Positions 45,218 to 53,689 of a stretch of DNA of 64,000 bases are shown in pieces. The translations under genes and the position numbers were made by a program. The notes below the pieces were generated by a model. The model made no database searches. It saw only the letters and a list, made by a program, of their open reading frames with translations, and was not told where the DNA came from. The stretch is from Flavobacterium azizsancarii (GTDB lineage: Bacteria; Bacteroidota; Bacteroidia; Flavobacteriales; Flavobacteriaceae), in contig NZ_JAMZNK010000007.1 of the NCBI RefSeq assembly GCF_027980145.1, forward strand, positions 62,001-126,000, written 5' to 3'. The stretch's first letter is position 1, and each line of letters starts with the position of its first letter.

Positions 45218-46417
45218 TTAGCTTTTTGAAAATATAAGGGTAGAACAATTTCCTCCAAAACCAAAAGAGTTGGATAAAACGTGTTCGATGTTTTTATTTT
45301 TTAAGGAAGTTTGAGGTTGTAAATCAAATTCTTCCATCTGATTTTCGAAATTCAAATTCGGGTAAACCACATTATTCTGAATTGCCAAAACACTGTAAAC
45401 AGCTTCAATGGCCGCCGCTGCTGCCAAAGTATGTCCTGTAAAAGGTTTCGTTGAACTAAAATCAGGAACTTTTTCATCCTGATAAATTCTCTTTAAAGCT
45501 CTTCCTTCAGATAAATCATTGTTTGGCGTTGCCGTTCCGTGTACATTAATGTAATCTATTTGCGAAGGTTTTAAACCTGAAATATCAAAAGCTTTTTTCA
45601 TTGCTAAATAAGCACCATCTCCGTTTTCTGAAGATGCAGTTTGATGAAAAGCATCATTTGCATTTCCGTAACCAGAGACACGAGCCAGTACTTTTTTGTT
45701 TTGTCTCGCCACAATTTCATCTGATTCTAAAACCAAATATGCTGCTGCTTCGCCAAGGTTTAATCCCTTGCGTTCGTTGTCAAACGGTTTGTTGAAATCG
45801 TCTGATAAAATCATCAAAGCTTTAAATCCGTTAATGGTGAATTTTGCCAAACCATCAGCTCCGCCCACAATTACACGATCTAATTTTCCGGTTTTAATTA
45901 ATCTGGCACCCAGCATAATCGCGTTTGCTGCAGAGGAACAAGCCGTACTAATTGTTGTAACGATTCCTTTTAAACCCAATTCCTCGGCAATTTTTTCTGC
46001 AACATCGCCGCCATCGTGACAAGTAATGTATTTAATAAGTTCCGGATGTGTGAAATAATCGTAATAGTGTCTTTCAGTCATGTCCATTCCGCCCACACTT
46101 GTAGCCGAAATAAGTCCGGTTCTGAATTCGTTTATCGATGTAATTCCTGCATTTTCAACAGCTTGTTTGGCTGCCAAAGTACCAATCATTGCCGTTCTTG
46201 AAAAGTTATTATCTTCTGTAAGTTGTAATTCTTCAACCAATTCTTCATTGGTTTTTTTGATTTCTCCTACCTTAATAACATCCGCATGAATTGTCGAAAT
46301 ATTTGTGATACGGGAAATGCCAATGTTATTTTCGATCAACGAAATATAATTTTCTTCGACTGAATTTCCAATCGAAGAGATGATTCCCATTCCCGTTATT
46401 GCAACACCTTTACTCAT
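45218..46417 (-). CDS. Beta-ketoacyl-ACP synthase (FabF type), with intact active site
   Basis: A 399-residue condensing enzyme with the full C-H-H triad: C160 in TISTACSSA, H293 in NVHGTATPNND and H329 in KPFTGHTLA. It should extend the aryl-polyene chain by two carbons per round together with the cysteine-less partner downstream. The ATG at 46417 gives MSKGVAITGMGIISSIG; the longer reading adds 22 residues from the repeat region. An ACP gene lies upstream after a palindrome. Confidence 0.9.
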   Translation of the reverse strand: MSKGVAITGMGIISSIGNSVEENYISLIENNIGISRITNISTIHADVIKVGEIKKTNEELVEELQLTEDNNFSRTAMIGTLAAKQAVENAGITSINEFRTGLISATSVGGMDMTERHYYDYFTHPELIKYITCHDGGDVAEKIAEELGLKGIVTTISTACSSAANAIMLGARLIKTGKLDRVIVGGADGLAKFTINGFKALMILSDDFNKPFDNERKGLNLGEAAAYLVLESDEIVARQNKKVLARVSGYGNANDAFHQTASSENGDGAYLAMKKAFDISGLKPSQIDYINVHGTATPNNDLSEGRALKRIYQDEKVPDFSSTKPFTGHTLAAAAAIEAVYSVLAIQNNVVYPNLNFENQMEEFDLQPQTSLKNKNIEHVLSNSFGFGGNCSTLIFSKS

Positions 46418-46454
46418 TAATTTTAGAGTTTTGATTTTAGATTGTAGATTCCAA

Positions 46455-46487
46455 AACTTTGTCAAAGTTTCAAACTTTGACAAAGTT
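46455..46487. repeat. Perfect 16-bp palindrome in the ACP-ketosynthase gap
   Basis: AACTTTGTCAAAGTTT at 46455-46470 pairs with its complement at 46472-46487 around one base. The same CTTTGTCAAA word appears at 28967-29000. The gap lies inside the cluster, so any termination must be partial. Confidence 0.7.
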
Positions 46488-46538
46488 GTACACCATTTGC
46501 GAAAACCTGTTTAACCTGTTTGATCCGCAGGCAGAAAT

Positions 46539-46796
46539 CTATTTTGTTCTGTTAGCGCTAATATAAGCTGCCATAGTTTCGATCGACTGAAAAATGGTTT
46601 TTCCTTCTTTGGGATCTACCAATTTAATTCCGTAATCTTTATCTAAAATCACGATTAATTCAAGCGCATCAATCGAGTCTAAACCTAAACCATCTCCAAA
46701 CAAAGGATCGTTATCAGCAATATCTTCAATTGCGATATCTTCAAGGTTTAAAGTAGTAATGATTTTGTTTTTTAATTCTTCTTTTAATGCTTCCAT
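46539..46796 (-). CDS. Acyl carrier protein 1 of the pigment cluster
   Basis: An 85-residue, acidic, four-helix carrier protein. The phosphopantetheine serine is S41 in GLGLDSIDALEL. It should hold the growing aryl-polyene chain for the adjacent ketosynthases and dehydratases. It stops 2 nt before, and is followed by, the small ketosynthase-like gene on the upstream side. A second ACP is encoded at 59591-59845. Confidence 0.9.
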   Translation of the reverse strand: MEALKEELKNKIITTLNLEDIAIEDIADNDPLFGDGLGLDSIDALELIVILDKDYGIKLVDPKEGKTIFQSIETMAAYISANRTK

Positions 46797-46798
46797 GA

Positions 46799-47416
46799 TT
46801 ATTTATTATATAATGTATTGATATTTTCGTTTTTATATTTTGCGCTTTCTTCTTTGCTAATGGTGCAAAGAAAAGCCTTGTAATTATCATTAAAAAATTC
46901 TACCCAACCGCAAAGAACTATATCTGCCTTATTCGTATTCAGAAGAATATCCGAGTAGTTCGACATAAATTCAGTGTTAAAGGCGTCAAATATAAAGAAA
47001 GAATTTTCACTTTTCAGCTGATGGCGGATACTTATTTCGCCCAAACATATATTTGGGAGCGTATAAACGAAAACTGCAGGACTCGGAAAGTAGTTTTCTT
47101 TGTCTGAAATCGATTCTTGGTATTTAACATCAGTATCTAAACTTGAGGATTTATTGGCTAAAACCAAAGCGATATTGTTTTCAGTTTCTAAAGAAGTTAT
47201 CGGACTCAAAAGCAATTCGGATCCAAGAAAAGCCAGTTTACTCAAAGCATCCATTTTGAAAAATTTCGGATATTGAATGTCAAAATTACGATAGGCTTGT
47301 TTAGAGAAATCCCCAAAATCTGTTGGTTCTATTTTGAATACAGAAGTTCCGTTCAAAACAATTTCGTTGTTTTGAATGGTGATATAATCGTGTATATATG
47401 TTTTGTTTTGAGTCAT
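46799..47416 (-). CDS. Small ketosynthase-like protein without active-site cysteine
   Basis: A 205-residue protein resembling only the N-terminal thiolase half of ketosynthases (Ketoacyl-synt_2 type). It has a FSSxxxN-like VYTLPNICLGEISIRHQL and then FFIFDAFNTEF where the cysteine would be. There is no second half and no catalytic residues. Its gene lies 2 nt upstream of the ACP start. It may be a structural or gatekeeping partner; this is inference. Confidence 0.6.
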   Translation of the reverse strand: MTQNKTYIHDYITIQNNEIVLNGTSVFKIEPTDFGDFSKQAYRNFDIQYPKFFKMDALSKLAFLGSELLLSPITSLETENNIALVLANKSSSLDTDVKYQESISDKENYFPSPAVFVYTLPNICLGEISIRHQLKSENSFFIFDAFNTEFMSNYSDILLNTNKADIVLCGWVEFFNDNYKAFLCTISKEESAKYKNENINTLYNK

Positions 47417-47508
47417 TTATTTAATTTAACACTAATTCCACAAATTAGCACGGATTGGTTTGGGTTTAAATTACACTAATTACTCTGTGAAAATTAGTAT
47501 CTTCTTTT
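47417..47508. repeat. ACACTAATT / GTGAAAATTAGT repeat, right copy
   Basis: ACACTAATT (near 47429 and 47472) and GTGAAAATTAGT (near 47487) form an inverted pair, related to the repeats at 38566-38612, 48222-48250 and 49460-49495. Confidence 0.5.
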
Positions 47509-48120
47509 TTAGGAAACCCAAGTATCAACAATATTCGTAATATGCCATTCTCCAGATTTGTTTTCAATTGTAATCTCAAATCCTCTTCCGCATTTTCCTC
47601 CCCCACATGAAGCTTTGGCAGATAAAACTCCATATGTCCTCGTTTCATTGAAATGAATTTTATAAACTTTAATAGTGCCAACTGGCATTTTGCTTTTTTT
47701 ATCATTTATGTCCCAATATATTTCCTCAGGAAATTTAGAAGCATATTGAAAATTAAACTTTTTGTTATTTTTGAATGGAGTCAAATCAAATTTATCATCA
47801 TTGATTCCATTGCTTACTACAAAATCATAGACACTGATTAAAATTCGTTTTTTGTAATTTTTAATACTGTCTTGTTCTATCTGATATCTTTTTAATTTAT
47901 CATGATAACCAATAGTATCTTCTTTATTAGTCTTAAAATCTAGCCTTGGCATCGGAGGCGGTTCCAGAGTTCTTCTATCCATATAAATAGAATCTACAAT
48001 TTCGACAAAGACACTATTCATAACGTCTTTTTCAAAATCCGATTCAGATACTTCTTTCTTTTTGCATCCAAAAGATGAAAGAAGAACTAGTGTTATAAAT
48101 ATGAATTTTGATAATTTCAT
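47509..48120 (-). CDS. Lipoprotein of unknown function between repeat copies
   Basis: A 203-residue lipoprotein with lipobox SFGC (cysteine 19), a proline-rich PPPMPRLDFKTNKED stretch (about 54-68) and a C-terminal CGGGKCGRGFEI motif (two cysteines four apart, near 169-173). I do not recognise the family. It is not a known aryl-polyene gene. It sits between related repeats (47417-47508 and 48222-48250) and has its own hairpin upstream, so it looks like an insertion into the cluster. Confidence 0.65.
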   Translation of the reverse strand: MKLSKFIFITLVLLSSFGCKKKEVSESDFEKDVMNSVFVEIVDSIYMDRRTLEPPPMPRLDFKTNKEDTIGYHDKLKRYQIEQDSIKNYKKRILISVYDFVVSNGINDDKFDLTPFKNNKKFNFQYASKFPEEIYWDINDKKSKMPVGTIKVYKIHFNETRTYGVLSAKASCGGGKCGRGFEITIENKSGEWHITNIVDTWVS

Positions 48121-48173
48121 TTTACTTCAAAAATTTGAACTTTCAAGATTTCCTTGTAAGTTCGATTTTTTCA

Positions 48174-48206
48174 TTTGAACTGTTCGGAATTTTCGAACAG
48201 TTCAAA
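48174..48206 (-). promoter_or_regulatory. 13-bp hairpin upstream of the inserted lipoprotein gene
   Basis: TTTGAACTGTTCG at 48174-48186 pairs perfectly with CGAACAGTTCAAA at 48194-48206 around 7 nt. It may be a terminator for the ketosynthase gene or an operator for the lipoprotein gene. The remaining gap holds an ATTCGTG-type repeat at 48222-48250. Confidence 0.5.
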
Positions 48207-48233
48207 CTTTATTTATATTTTAATCCGTGAAAA

Positions 48234-49385
48234 TTAGTGCAATTCGTGTTTAACTTTTTCAAAAACAACAGCCGTATTACAACCTCCAAAACCAGAAGCT
48301 GTCTTCAAAAAATAATCAATGTTTCTTTCTTCATTTTTTTCAATAACATTAATCGATTCACTAACCCCAATTTCATCAAAACCTTTCGATTCAAAAAGCA
48401 TATTTTGGTTTACTGATTCTATTGCAATTACGGTTTCTAATAATCCTGAAGCGCCTAATGTATGACCGTAAAAACCTTTTAAACTATTTATGGGAACATT
48501 TTGTAAACTTAAACGGTTTAATGCAATGGCTTCCATTTCGTCATTGAATGGTGTTGCCGTTCCGTGTGCTGAAATAAAATCAAGTTTATTACCATCTATT
48601 TGAGATTCTTTTAAAGCATTCTGAATACTTCTGAACAAACCTTCGCCTGTTCTTGACGGACCCGAAATATGATTGGCGTCGTTTATCGAACTGTCTCCAA
48701 TTACTTTTATTTTAGCAGTTGCAGGATTCGCCGAAAGTAAAACTGCTGCCGTTGCTTCGCCTAAACTGACTCCGGTTCTGTTTTTAGAATAGGGTTTACA
48801 AGGCAAATCGCTCATTGCCTGAAATGAATTAAATCCAGATAAAACAAATTCTGAAACTTCATCTCCGGCAACTACAAAAATGTTGTCGTACAATTCAGAC
48901 TGAATCATTCTCTTAGCAACCGAGACGGCCAAAATTCCGGAAACGCAAGCATTCGAAACCACAATAGGTTGTGTTTTGAACCCGAAGAAATCGGCAACAT
49001 TTCGAGCTAAAACATCTAAATGAGCATTATTGAAATTGTCGCCTGAAGCATCTTTTAACGCCGTAATATTTCCTTTTGTAGTCGAAAGTATAAAGGTAGT
49101 TTTCGAATTTAATTCAACTCCCGAATTTTTGATAATGGGCTCTAAAGCCAGAATCATCATTTTTTCTAAACGTGAATATTTTGTTTCAGTGCTGATTTTT
49201 TCAAAAGCACTGTTTATTTTTTCATTAGAAATAATTGAAGCATAAAATGAATTTGGCATTAAAGAAATATCATTATGCAATTGAATACCGGAATCACCAA
49301 GAAGAATTGCTTCGACATTCGATTGAACATCAAATCCTAAAGGTGTGATACAATTGGTTTCGGTGATATATACTTCTCTTATCAT
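48234..49385 (-). CDS. Beta-ketoacyl synthase 2 of the pigment cluster
   Basis: A 383-residue condensing enzyme, more diverged than the FabF-type enzyme at 45218 but with the triad C147 (SNACVSGIL), H274 (SAHGTATPFND) and H308 (GFYGHTLGASG). It starts at ATG 49385 (MIREVYITETNC). The longer reading adds 11 residues from the repeat. It lies between the thioesterase gene and the lipoprotein insertion, with repeat elements on both sides, so it may have been transcribed with the downstream genes before the insertion. Confidence 0.85.
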   Translation of the reverse strand: MIREVYITETNCITPLGFDVQSNVEAILLGDSGIQLHNDISLMPNSFYASIISNEKINSAFEKISTETKYSRLEKMMILALEPIIKNSGVELNSKTTFILSTTKGNITALKDASGDNFNNAHLDVLARNVADFFGFKTQPIVVSNACVSGILAVSVAKRMIQSELYDNIFVVAGDEVSEFVLSGFNSFQAMSDLPCKPYSKNRTGVSLGEATAAVLLSANPATAKIKVIGDSSINDANHISGPSRTGEGLFRSIQNALKESQIDGNKLDFISAHGTATPFNDEMEAIALNRLSLQNVPINSLKGFYGHTLGASGLLETVIAIESVNQNMLFESKGFDEIGVSESINVIEKNEERNIDYFLKTASGFGGCNTAVVFEKVKHELH

Positions 49386-49499
49386 TTTATCTTTTTTGAT
49401 GGGTGAAAAATGGCCCACAGATTGTACGGATTAAACTGGTTTGCACGGATTTTTTTTTAATTTTAATTCGTGAAAATTGGTGTAATTCGTGTTTGTCTT
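49386..49499. repeat. Intergenic repeat, ATTCGTGAAAATT family
   Basis: Near 49467-49494 the text TTCGTGAAAATTGGTG and AATTCGTGTTT repeats the family seen at 38566-38612 and 48222-48250. CACAGATTGTACGGATTAA and GCACGGATTTT stand before it. Confidence 0.5.
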
Positions 49500-49949
49500 T
49501 TATTTTAATAATCCCACTTTTCGTTTCCACTCTTCGTAGAAAGGAGGATTGGTAAGCATTAAATTTCCGTCGCCATCTAAAAAAACCTGAACGGTTTCTC
49601 CTGTGCAGGCAACTTCGCCTTTTGCATCTAATATTCTAAAACGATAAATCATTTTGGCAGCTGGAGTATCTACAACCGTTGTTTCTATGGTTACAACATC
49701 TCCGTAACGTAAAGATAATTTATGTTCGCATTTTGATTTTACAATTGGCGTTGTATAACCTGTATTACCAATATCGAGATAGGTAAGTCCGTGTTGACGC
49801 CCAAAAGCTTCTCGTCCATCCTCAAAATAGGTAATATAGTTACCATGCCAAACGATTCCAAGCGGATCAGTTTCGTTAAAACGGATTCTGATTTCGTGAG
49901 AAACGGTTAAGTCAGTGGCTTCGTTATACTGTTCTTTTCTTTTTGTCAT
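49500..49949 (-). CDS. Acyl-CoA/ACP thioesterase of the hotdog 4HBT family
   Basis: A 149-residue hotdog thioesterase. The active-site segment is NETDPLGIVWHGNYITYFEDGRE (about 25-47), with D28 as the usual catalytic acid. It would release or proofread acyl chains from a carrier protein. The ATG at 49949 is used because the longer reading begins with TTG; either way the 5' end overlaps the end of the ABC permease gene by 26 nt or more, which indicates coupling. Confidence 0.85.
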   Translation of the reverse strand: MTKRKEQYNEATDLTVSHEIRIRFNETDPLGIVWHGNYITYFEDGREAFGRQHGLTYLDIGNTGYTTPIVKSKCEHKLSLRYGDVVTIETTVVDTPAAKMIYRFRILDAKGEVACTGETVQVFLDGDGNLMLTNPPFYEEWKRKVGLLK

Positions 49950-51213
49950 AAAATAAGGCAATAGATGTTGTGATAATAAAGAACAAAAATAACAAACTTA
50001 TTTTTGGGATGATTTCAAGGAAAGAAACGTTGCGTAATAAAACATCATAGAAAGCTTCTAATCCCCAATTCATAGGTGATGATTTAGCGATATACTGCAT
50101 GACAGTTGGCATTGCAAAAACTGGAACCCAAACACCGCCAACGGCAGCCAGAATAAGTACGCTTGTTGCACCAAACGGAGCCGATTGTTCTTGTGTATTG
50201 GCAACGGTTCCTAATAAAATTCCGAAACCGATGGCAGCAAAACCTGAAAACAAAGCGACAATACTCATTAAGAATAGATGTCCCTCGATGTTTAAAGAAG
50301 GCAAACCAATATGTGGAAATAAAAACACTGCTACAGCAACCATCATATAAAACTGAATCATACAAATGGCTGAATATGTAATGGTTTTACCAATAATCAC
50401 TACTAAATTAGAAACCGGATTGGTCAATAATCGAACAAATGTTCCTTGTGATTTTTCTTTTACAATATTAATAGACAACGGAATCACGATAAAAAATATC
50501 GCAAAAAGTGTCCATGCCGGAACGTTATGCTGTACTGAGTTTGGACGAACTTCTTTGTTGTTAATTCTTGGGATTATTTCTTTGAAAGTAATGAAACTCT
50601 TTTGATCGAATTCAACAGTTCCTTCTCCCAATTGATTTTGAAAAGTCGTATAAATTGATTTGGTTTCGATTTGAGAAATCATTTTATCAATCGAATTCAT
50701 CACGGCATTTTTGAAACTCATCTGAACCGCCGGATCAAAATACAGTTTTACTTCTTTTTCTTTGATTACTTTAGGTTTTTCAGTTTGAGCTGTACTATCT
50801 GTTTCTGTTAAGCCCATTTTGCTCACAATGTTCTGGACATTCTGATCGATTTTGGTTTGTAAATCGACACTTAGATTTTTCGGAATTATAATCGCTAATT
50901 GAAATTTTCCTTTGTAGACGGCTTCTTTAGCTACTTCTTCCGTAATTACTTTATTGTCGATTTGCGTAACAACGCTAAATAAATTGCTTTTTTCAAGGTT
51001 ATCAAAAACTGTTTTAGAAACAGAACCATTGTCATTATCAACCAATAAAATTGGAATTTTATTATCGCTGATAGTTTTAAAAGTACTGTCCTGAATTAAA
51101 GTTACCGTGATTACAAGTACCAACGGCATGATAAACAGAATGATTAATCCGCCTAAATCTCGTTTAAGCAAGAGAAATTCTTTTACTACGGACATCCAAA
51201 TTTTATTGACCAT
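49924..51213 (-). CDS. ABC-2 type transporter permease of the pigment cluster
   Basis: A 429-residue permease with an N-terminal membrane helix (about 17-39), a large outside domain (about 45-235) and five further helices (about 238-424), the YhhJ/ABC-2 layout. FVRLLTNPVSNLVVIIGK near 265-282 is the typical coupling region. It pairs with the ATPase encoded upstream, and its start overlaps that gene by 11 nt. It likely exports the pigment or a precursor from the cytosol. Confidence 0.87.
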   Translation of the reverse strand: MVNKIWMSVVKEFLLLKRDLGGLIILFIMPLVLVITVTLIQDSTFKTISDNKIPILLVDNDNGSVSKTVFDNLEKSNLFSVVTQIDNKVITEEVAKEAVYKGKFQLAIIIPKNLSVDLQTKIDQNVQNIVSKMGLTETDSTAQTEKPKVIKEKEVKLYFDPAVQMSFKNAVMNSIDKMISQIETKSIYTTFQNQLGEGTVEFDQKSFITFKEIIPRINNKEVRPNSVQHNVPAWTLFAIFFIVIPLSINIVKEKSQGTFVRLLTNPVSNLVVIIGKTITYSAICMIQFYMMVAVAVFLFPHIGLPSLNIEGHLFLMSIVALFSGFAAIGFGILLGTVANTQEQSAPFGATSVLILAAVGGVWVPVFAMPTVMQYIAKSSPMNWGLEAFYDVLLRNVSFLEIIPKISLLFLFFIITTSIALFYDKKKRTV

Positions 51214-51955
51214 CTCTAAAATCTTTACCGGTTAATGAAATAAAAACTTCTTCAAGATTACGTGCTTCATCTGTCGAGTCTATTAAACTTGATGGCGTTC
51301 CTTGTGCATAAATTCTGCCTCGGTCCAGAATGGCAATATGGGTACAAAAATCTTCGGCTTCAGCCAAATGATGTGACGTATATATAATTGTAGTTCCGTT
51401 TTGGTTGAGAACTTTCAAATAATCTATAATAGCGTTTTTAGACTGAACATCAACGCCAACAGTTGGTTCATCTAAAAATAAAACTTTAGGATTGTGCAGA
51501 ATTCCGGCAATCAAATTGACTCTGCGTTTCATTCCGCCTGAAAAAGTTTCAATGCGTTTGTCTGCGAATTTTAGTAAACCCAAAAGATCTAAAGTTTCAA
51601 CGACTTTATCTTTTAAGTAAGCGCCCTTTAAACCGTACATACTCCCAAAATAATGTAAATTTTCTCTTGCGGTCAAAGTAGGGTATAAGGCATATTCCTG
51701 AGGAACAACGCCAATGATCTTTTTGATTTTAGAAGAATGATTGGTGTAGTTCAGATCATCAATTGTAAAATGTCCTGAGGTTGGTTTGATCAATCCGCAA
51801 AGCATGGAAATTAATGTTGTTTTTCCGGCACCATTTGGACCTAATAATCCAAAAATCTGTCCTTCGTTTATCTCCAGCGAAACATCGTTCAAAGAATACA
51901 TGTCAGCATCTTTGTACTTTTTCGAAAGGGATTCTATTTTTATAATGGGTTTCAA
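51203..51955 (-). CDS. ABC transporter ATP-binding protein of the pigment cluster
   Basis: A 250-residue ATPase. Walker A is GPNGAGKTT (39-47), the signature FSGGM (138-142), and Walker B LFLDEP (159-164), with TSHHLAEAE as the switch region. The start is TTG at 51955 giving MKPIIKIE, as no ATG occurs before residue 19. It lies 7 nt after the BtrH-like gene and overlaps the permease gene by 11 nt. Confidence 0.9.
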   Translation of the reverse strand: MKPIIKIESLSKKYKDADMYSLNDVSLEINEGQIFGLLGPNGAGKTTLISMLCGLIKPTSGHFTIDDLNYTNHSSKIKKIIGVVPQEYALYPTLTARENLHYFGSMYGLKGAYLKDKVVETLDLLGLLKFADKRIETFSGGMKRRVNLIAGILHNPKVLFLDEPTVGVDVQSKNAIIDYLKVLNQNGTTIIYTSHHLAEAEDFCTHIAILDRGRIYAQGTPSSLIDSTDEARNLEEVFISLTGKDFRDGQ

Positions 51956-51962
51956 AATATAT

Positions 51963-52961
51963 TTAGCTAATCGCTTTTTTTAGTTTTTTGAAAAAGATTT
52001 CTTCTCTATTGGCAATGCTCAAAAGTTCATCGGCAATGGCATTGTAAGCATCTTCTTTGGCGCTTCTGTTTTTATAAATTCGGGAAGCTTCAACAGCAAA
52101 ATCACGCCATGAATCTCCAATCTGAGTCATTTCTTTAGAAAGTGCTTTTAGTTCTTCATTGTTTAAAATAACCGAAGCTTCTTGTAAAAAAGCAGCATAT
52201 ATAAAACGGAAACCTCCGCCTCCGGTTCCTATTTCTTCCTGCATGCGGACCATTTGCGCCAAATAATGATTGGCTTTTTTGGTGCCGTGTTTTACAGGCC
52301 ATTTACGAATTTGTCTCGATACGAATTTTATTCCGCGTACACCAACAATTGGCATTGGTGCCAGCATATCGCGACAGGTATTTTTGATTCCTTTGATGAT
52401 CGCACTTTTCAAATCAACATTTTCAGGAATCTGAATCGGGTAATACATTTGCCCTCGTGGCGCAAAAGCACCTTTGGCAAAACGTACTTTGTCTAATTCG
52501 TCATGTGTTAAAGTCGTAACCGTTTCCATAACGGGATCGCTGACCAAATAATCGGTTTCAGTTTTTCCGTAAACAACTAAATTGTGTGCATTAAAATGAA
52601 AGCGATATTCATCAGGAAAATAACTCAAATGATACACTCCAACTTGTAATCCGGTTGGAATATTATTTTTTAAATTTTCATCTAAAGCTTTGTTTGCATT
52701 TACTGTAGAGGAGAATTTTTGTCTTTTTATTTTTAGATTCAAACGACTTGCCAATTTATTAAAAATTTGTCCTGGCAAAGTTCTGTAGCTAATTGCTGGT
52801 GCATGATTTACTTTTAGAAAAGGTAAATACACGAAGAAAAGTCCGGAGCCAATACCAAAAACCATAGGTTCGCTGATGTTGAGTCCGCTGTTTTTTAACA
52901 AATTCGAAGCTACTCCATTCTCACAATGAGCGGCTTGATGATGTGTAAAATTAGTTTGCAT
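51963..52961 (-). CDS. BtrH-like acyltransferase (BtrH_N plus DUF4872)
   Basis: A 332-residue protein with a papain-like N-terminal half: C13 in HHQAAHCENG, H126 in HFNAHNLVVYG and D142 in YLVSDP, the expected Cys-His-Asp set. The C-terminal half is the helical DUF4872 region. BtrH moves an acyl group from a carrier protein to an aminoglycoside in butirosin synthesis, so this one may transfer an ACP-bound acid to an alcohol or phenol. The start shares one base (TAATG) with the upstream gene's stop. Confidence 0.82.
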   Translation of the reverse strand: MQTNFTHHQAAHCENGVASNLLKNSGLNISEPMVFGIGSGLFFVYLPFLKVNHAPAISYRTLPGQIFNKLASRLNLKIKRQKFSSTVNANKALDENLKNNIPTGLQVGVYHLSYFPDEYRFHFNAHNLVVYGKTETDYLVSDPVMETVTTLTHDELDKVRFAKGAFAPRGQMYYPIQIPENVDLKSAIIKGIKNTCRDMLAPMPIVGVRGIKFVSRQIRKWPVKHGTKKANHYLAQMVRMQEEIGTGGGGFRFIYAAFLQEASVILNNEELKALSKEMTQIGDSWRDFAVEASRIYKNRSAKEDAYNAIADELLSIANREEIFFKKLKKAIS

Positions 52962-53365
52962 TAATCTGTTTTAATATTTTTTAATTCAGCTACCGAAATC
53001 TCAAAAGCATCGGCATATTTTTGTAAAATGGTATTGCTTAGTTTGGCAAAAACAGTTGGTTTAAAATGTCTTTTTACACGCCATTTCCACATTCCAACAT
53101 AACTCGACAAAATAGTAAGATCCATTTTAGAGAGCTCCATATAATAACAAATAGGGCTTACTTCTCCAATTTGAACTTGCATTTTTGCTTCAGCAATTCG
53201 TTCGTTTATTTCGTCTATTGAATTGGATAGTGCGATGCTTTTAGGTTCCCAACCGGTACTTAAAGTTGTAGTATATTCTCCGTTTTCATCGGTAGCATAC
53301 AAAAGTTCTTTAACGTTGTTTTTTGTTAAGTTGCTTTTGTCTTGTGGTACTTTTTCTTTTTCCAT
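52961..53365 (-). CDS. Conserved hypothetical protein beside the BtrH-like gene
   Basis: A 134-residue, cytosolic-looking protein with no membrane segment. The start is polar; the C-terminal 55 residues are basic (MWKWRVKRHFKPTVF) and end in a helix-turn-helix-like FAKLSNTILQKYADAFEIS. I recognise no named family. The gene is joined to the BtrH-like gene by a TAATG overlap, so the two products may act together, for example as an adaptor or regulator. Confidence 0.65.
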   Translation of the reverse strand: MEKEKVPQDKSNLTKNNVKELLYATDENGEYTTTLSTGWEPKSIALSNSIDEINERIAEAKMQVQIGEVSPICYYMELSKMDLTILSSYVGMWKWRVKRHFKPTVFAKLSNTILQKYADAFEISVAELKNIKTD

Positions 53366-53380
53366 TTCATTATTAATTTA

Positions 53381-53689
53381 TTAGATACATACGGCTAATG
53401 CGATACATAAACTAATTATTAAAAACCCCAGATTTGTGAAGGCTAAATTTTGTTTTTTCTTCACAAATAAATAAATCATTTCTATGAGCATTCCCAAACA
53501 AAATGCCTGGATTGCCATGAATTCCATAATAAAGAATCCTAAACCATTATCAAAATGTTTGTGATCGTCTCCGTGACAATGTTTATGACGATCAACGGTA
53601 AGATACCAAAGTAAAAAAACAGATCCGACCAGAAGAACTAAAATCACAATCCGGATTAATAAATGCAAAATGATTTTTTTAGCATTCAT
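53381..53689 (-). CDS. Small membrane protein with a histidine-rich loop
   Basis: A 102-residue protein with three or four membrane helices (about 5-28, 48-75, 82-101). The first loop, DRHKHCHGDDHKHF (33-46), is rich in histidine and might bind a metal. No family is recognised. It starts 1 nt before the end of the dehydratase gene that precedes it, so it is part of the cluster. Confidence 0.68.
   Translation of the reverse strand: MNAKKIILHLLIRIVILVLLVGSVFLLWYLTVDRHKHCHGDDHKHFDNGLGFFIMEFMAIQAFCLGMLIEMIYLFVKKKQNLAFTNLGFLIISLCIALAVCI

Noticed and set aside
47466..47705. 79-codon minus frame at the end of the inserted lipoprotein gene
   Set aside because: It is in another frame of the lipoprotein gene, with no start signals or recognisable domain.
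50084..50605. Open frames on both strands within the ABC permease gene
   Set aside because: They are shadows in other frames of a gene with a clear ABC-2 layout.
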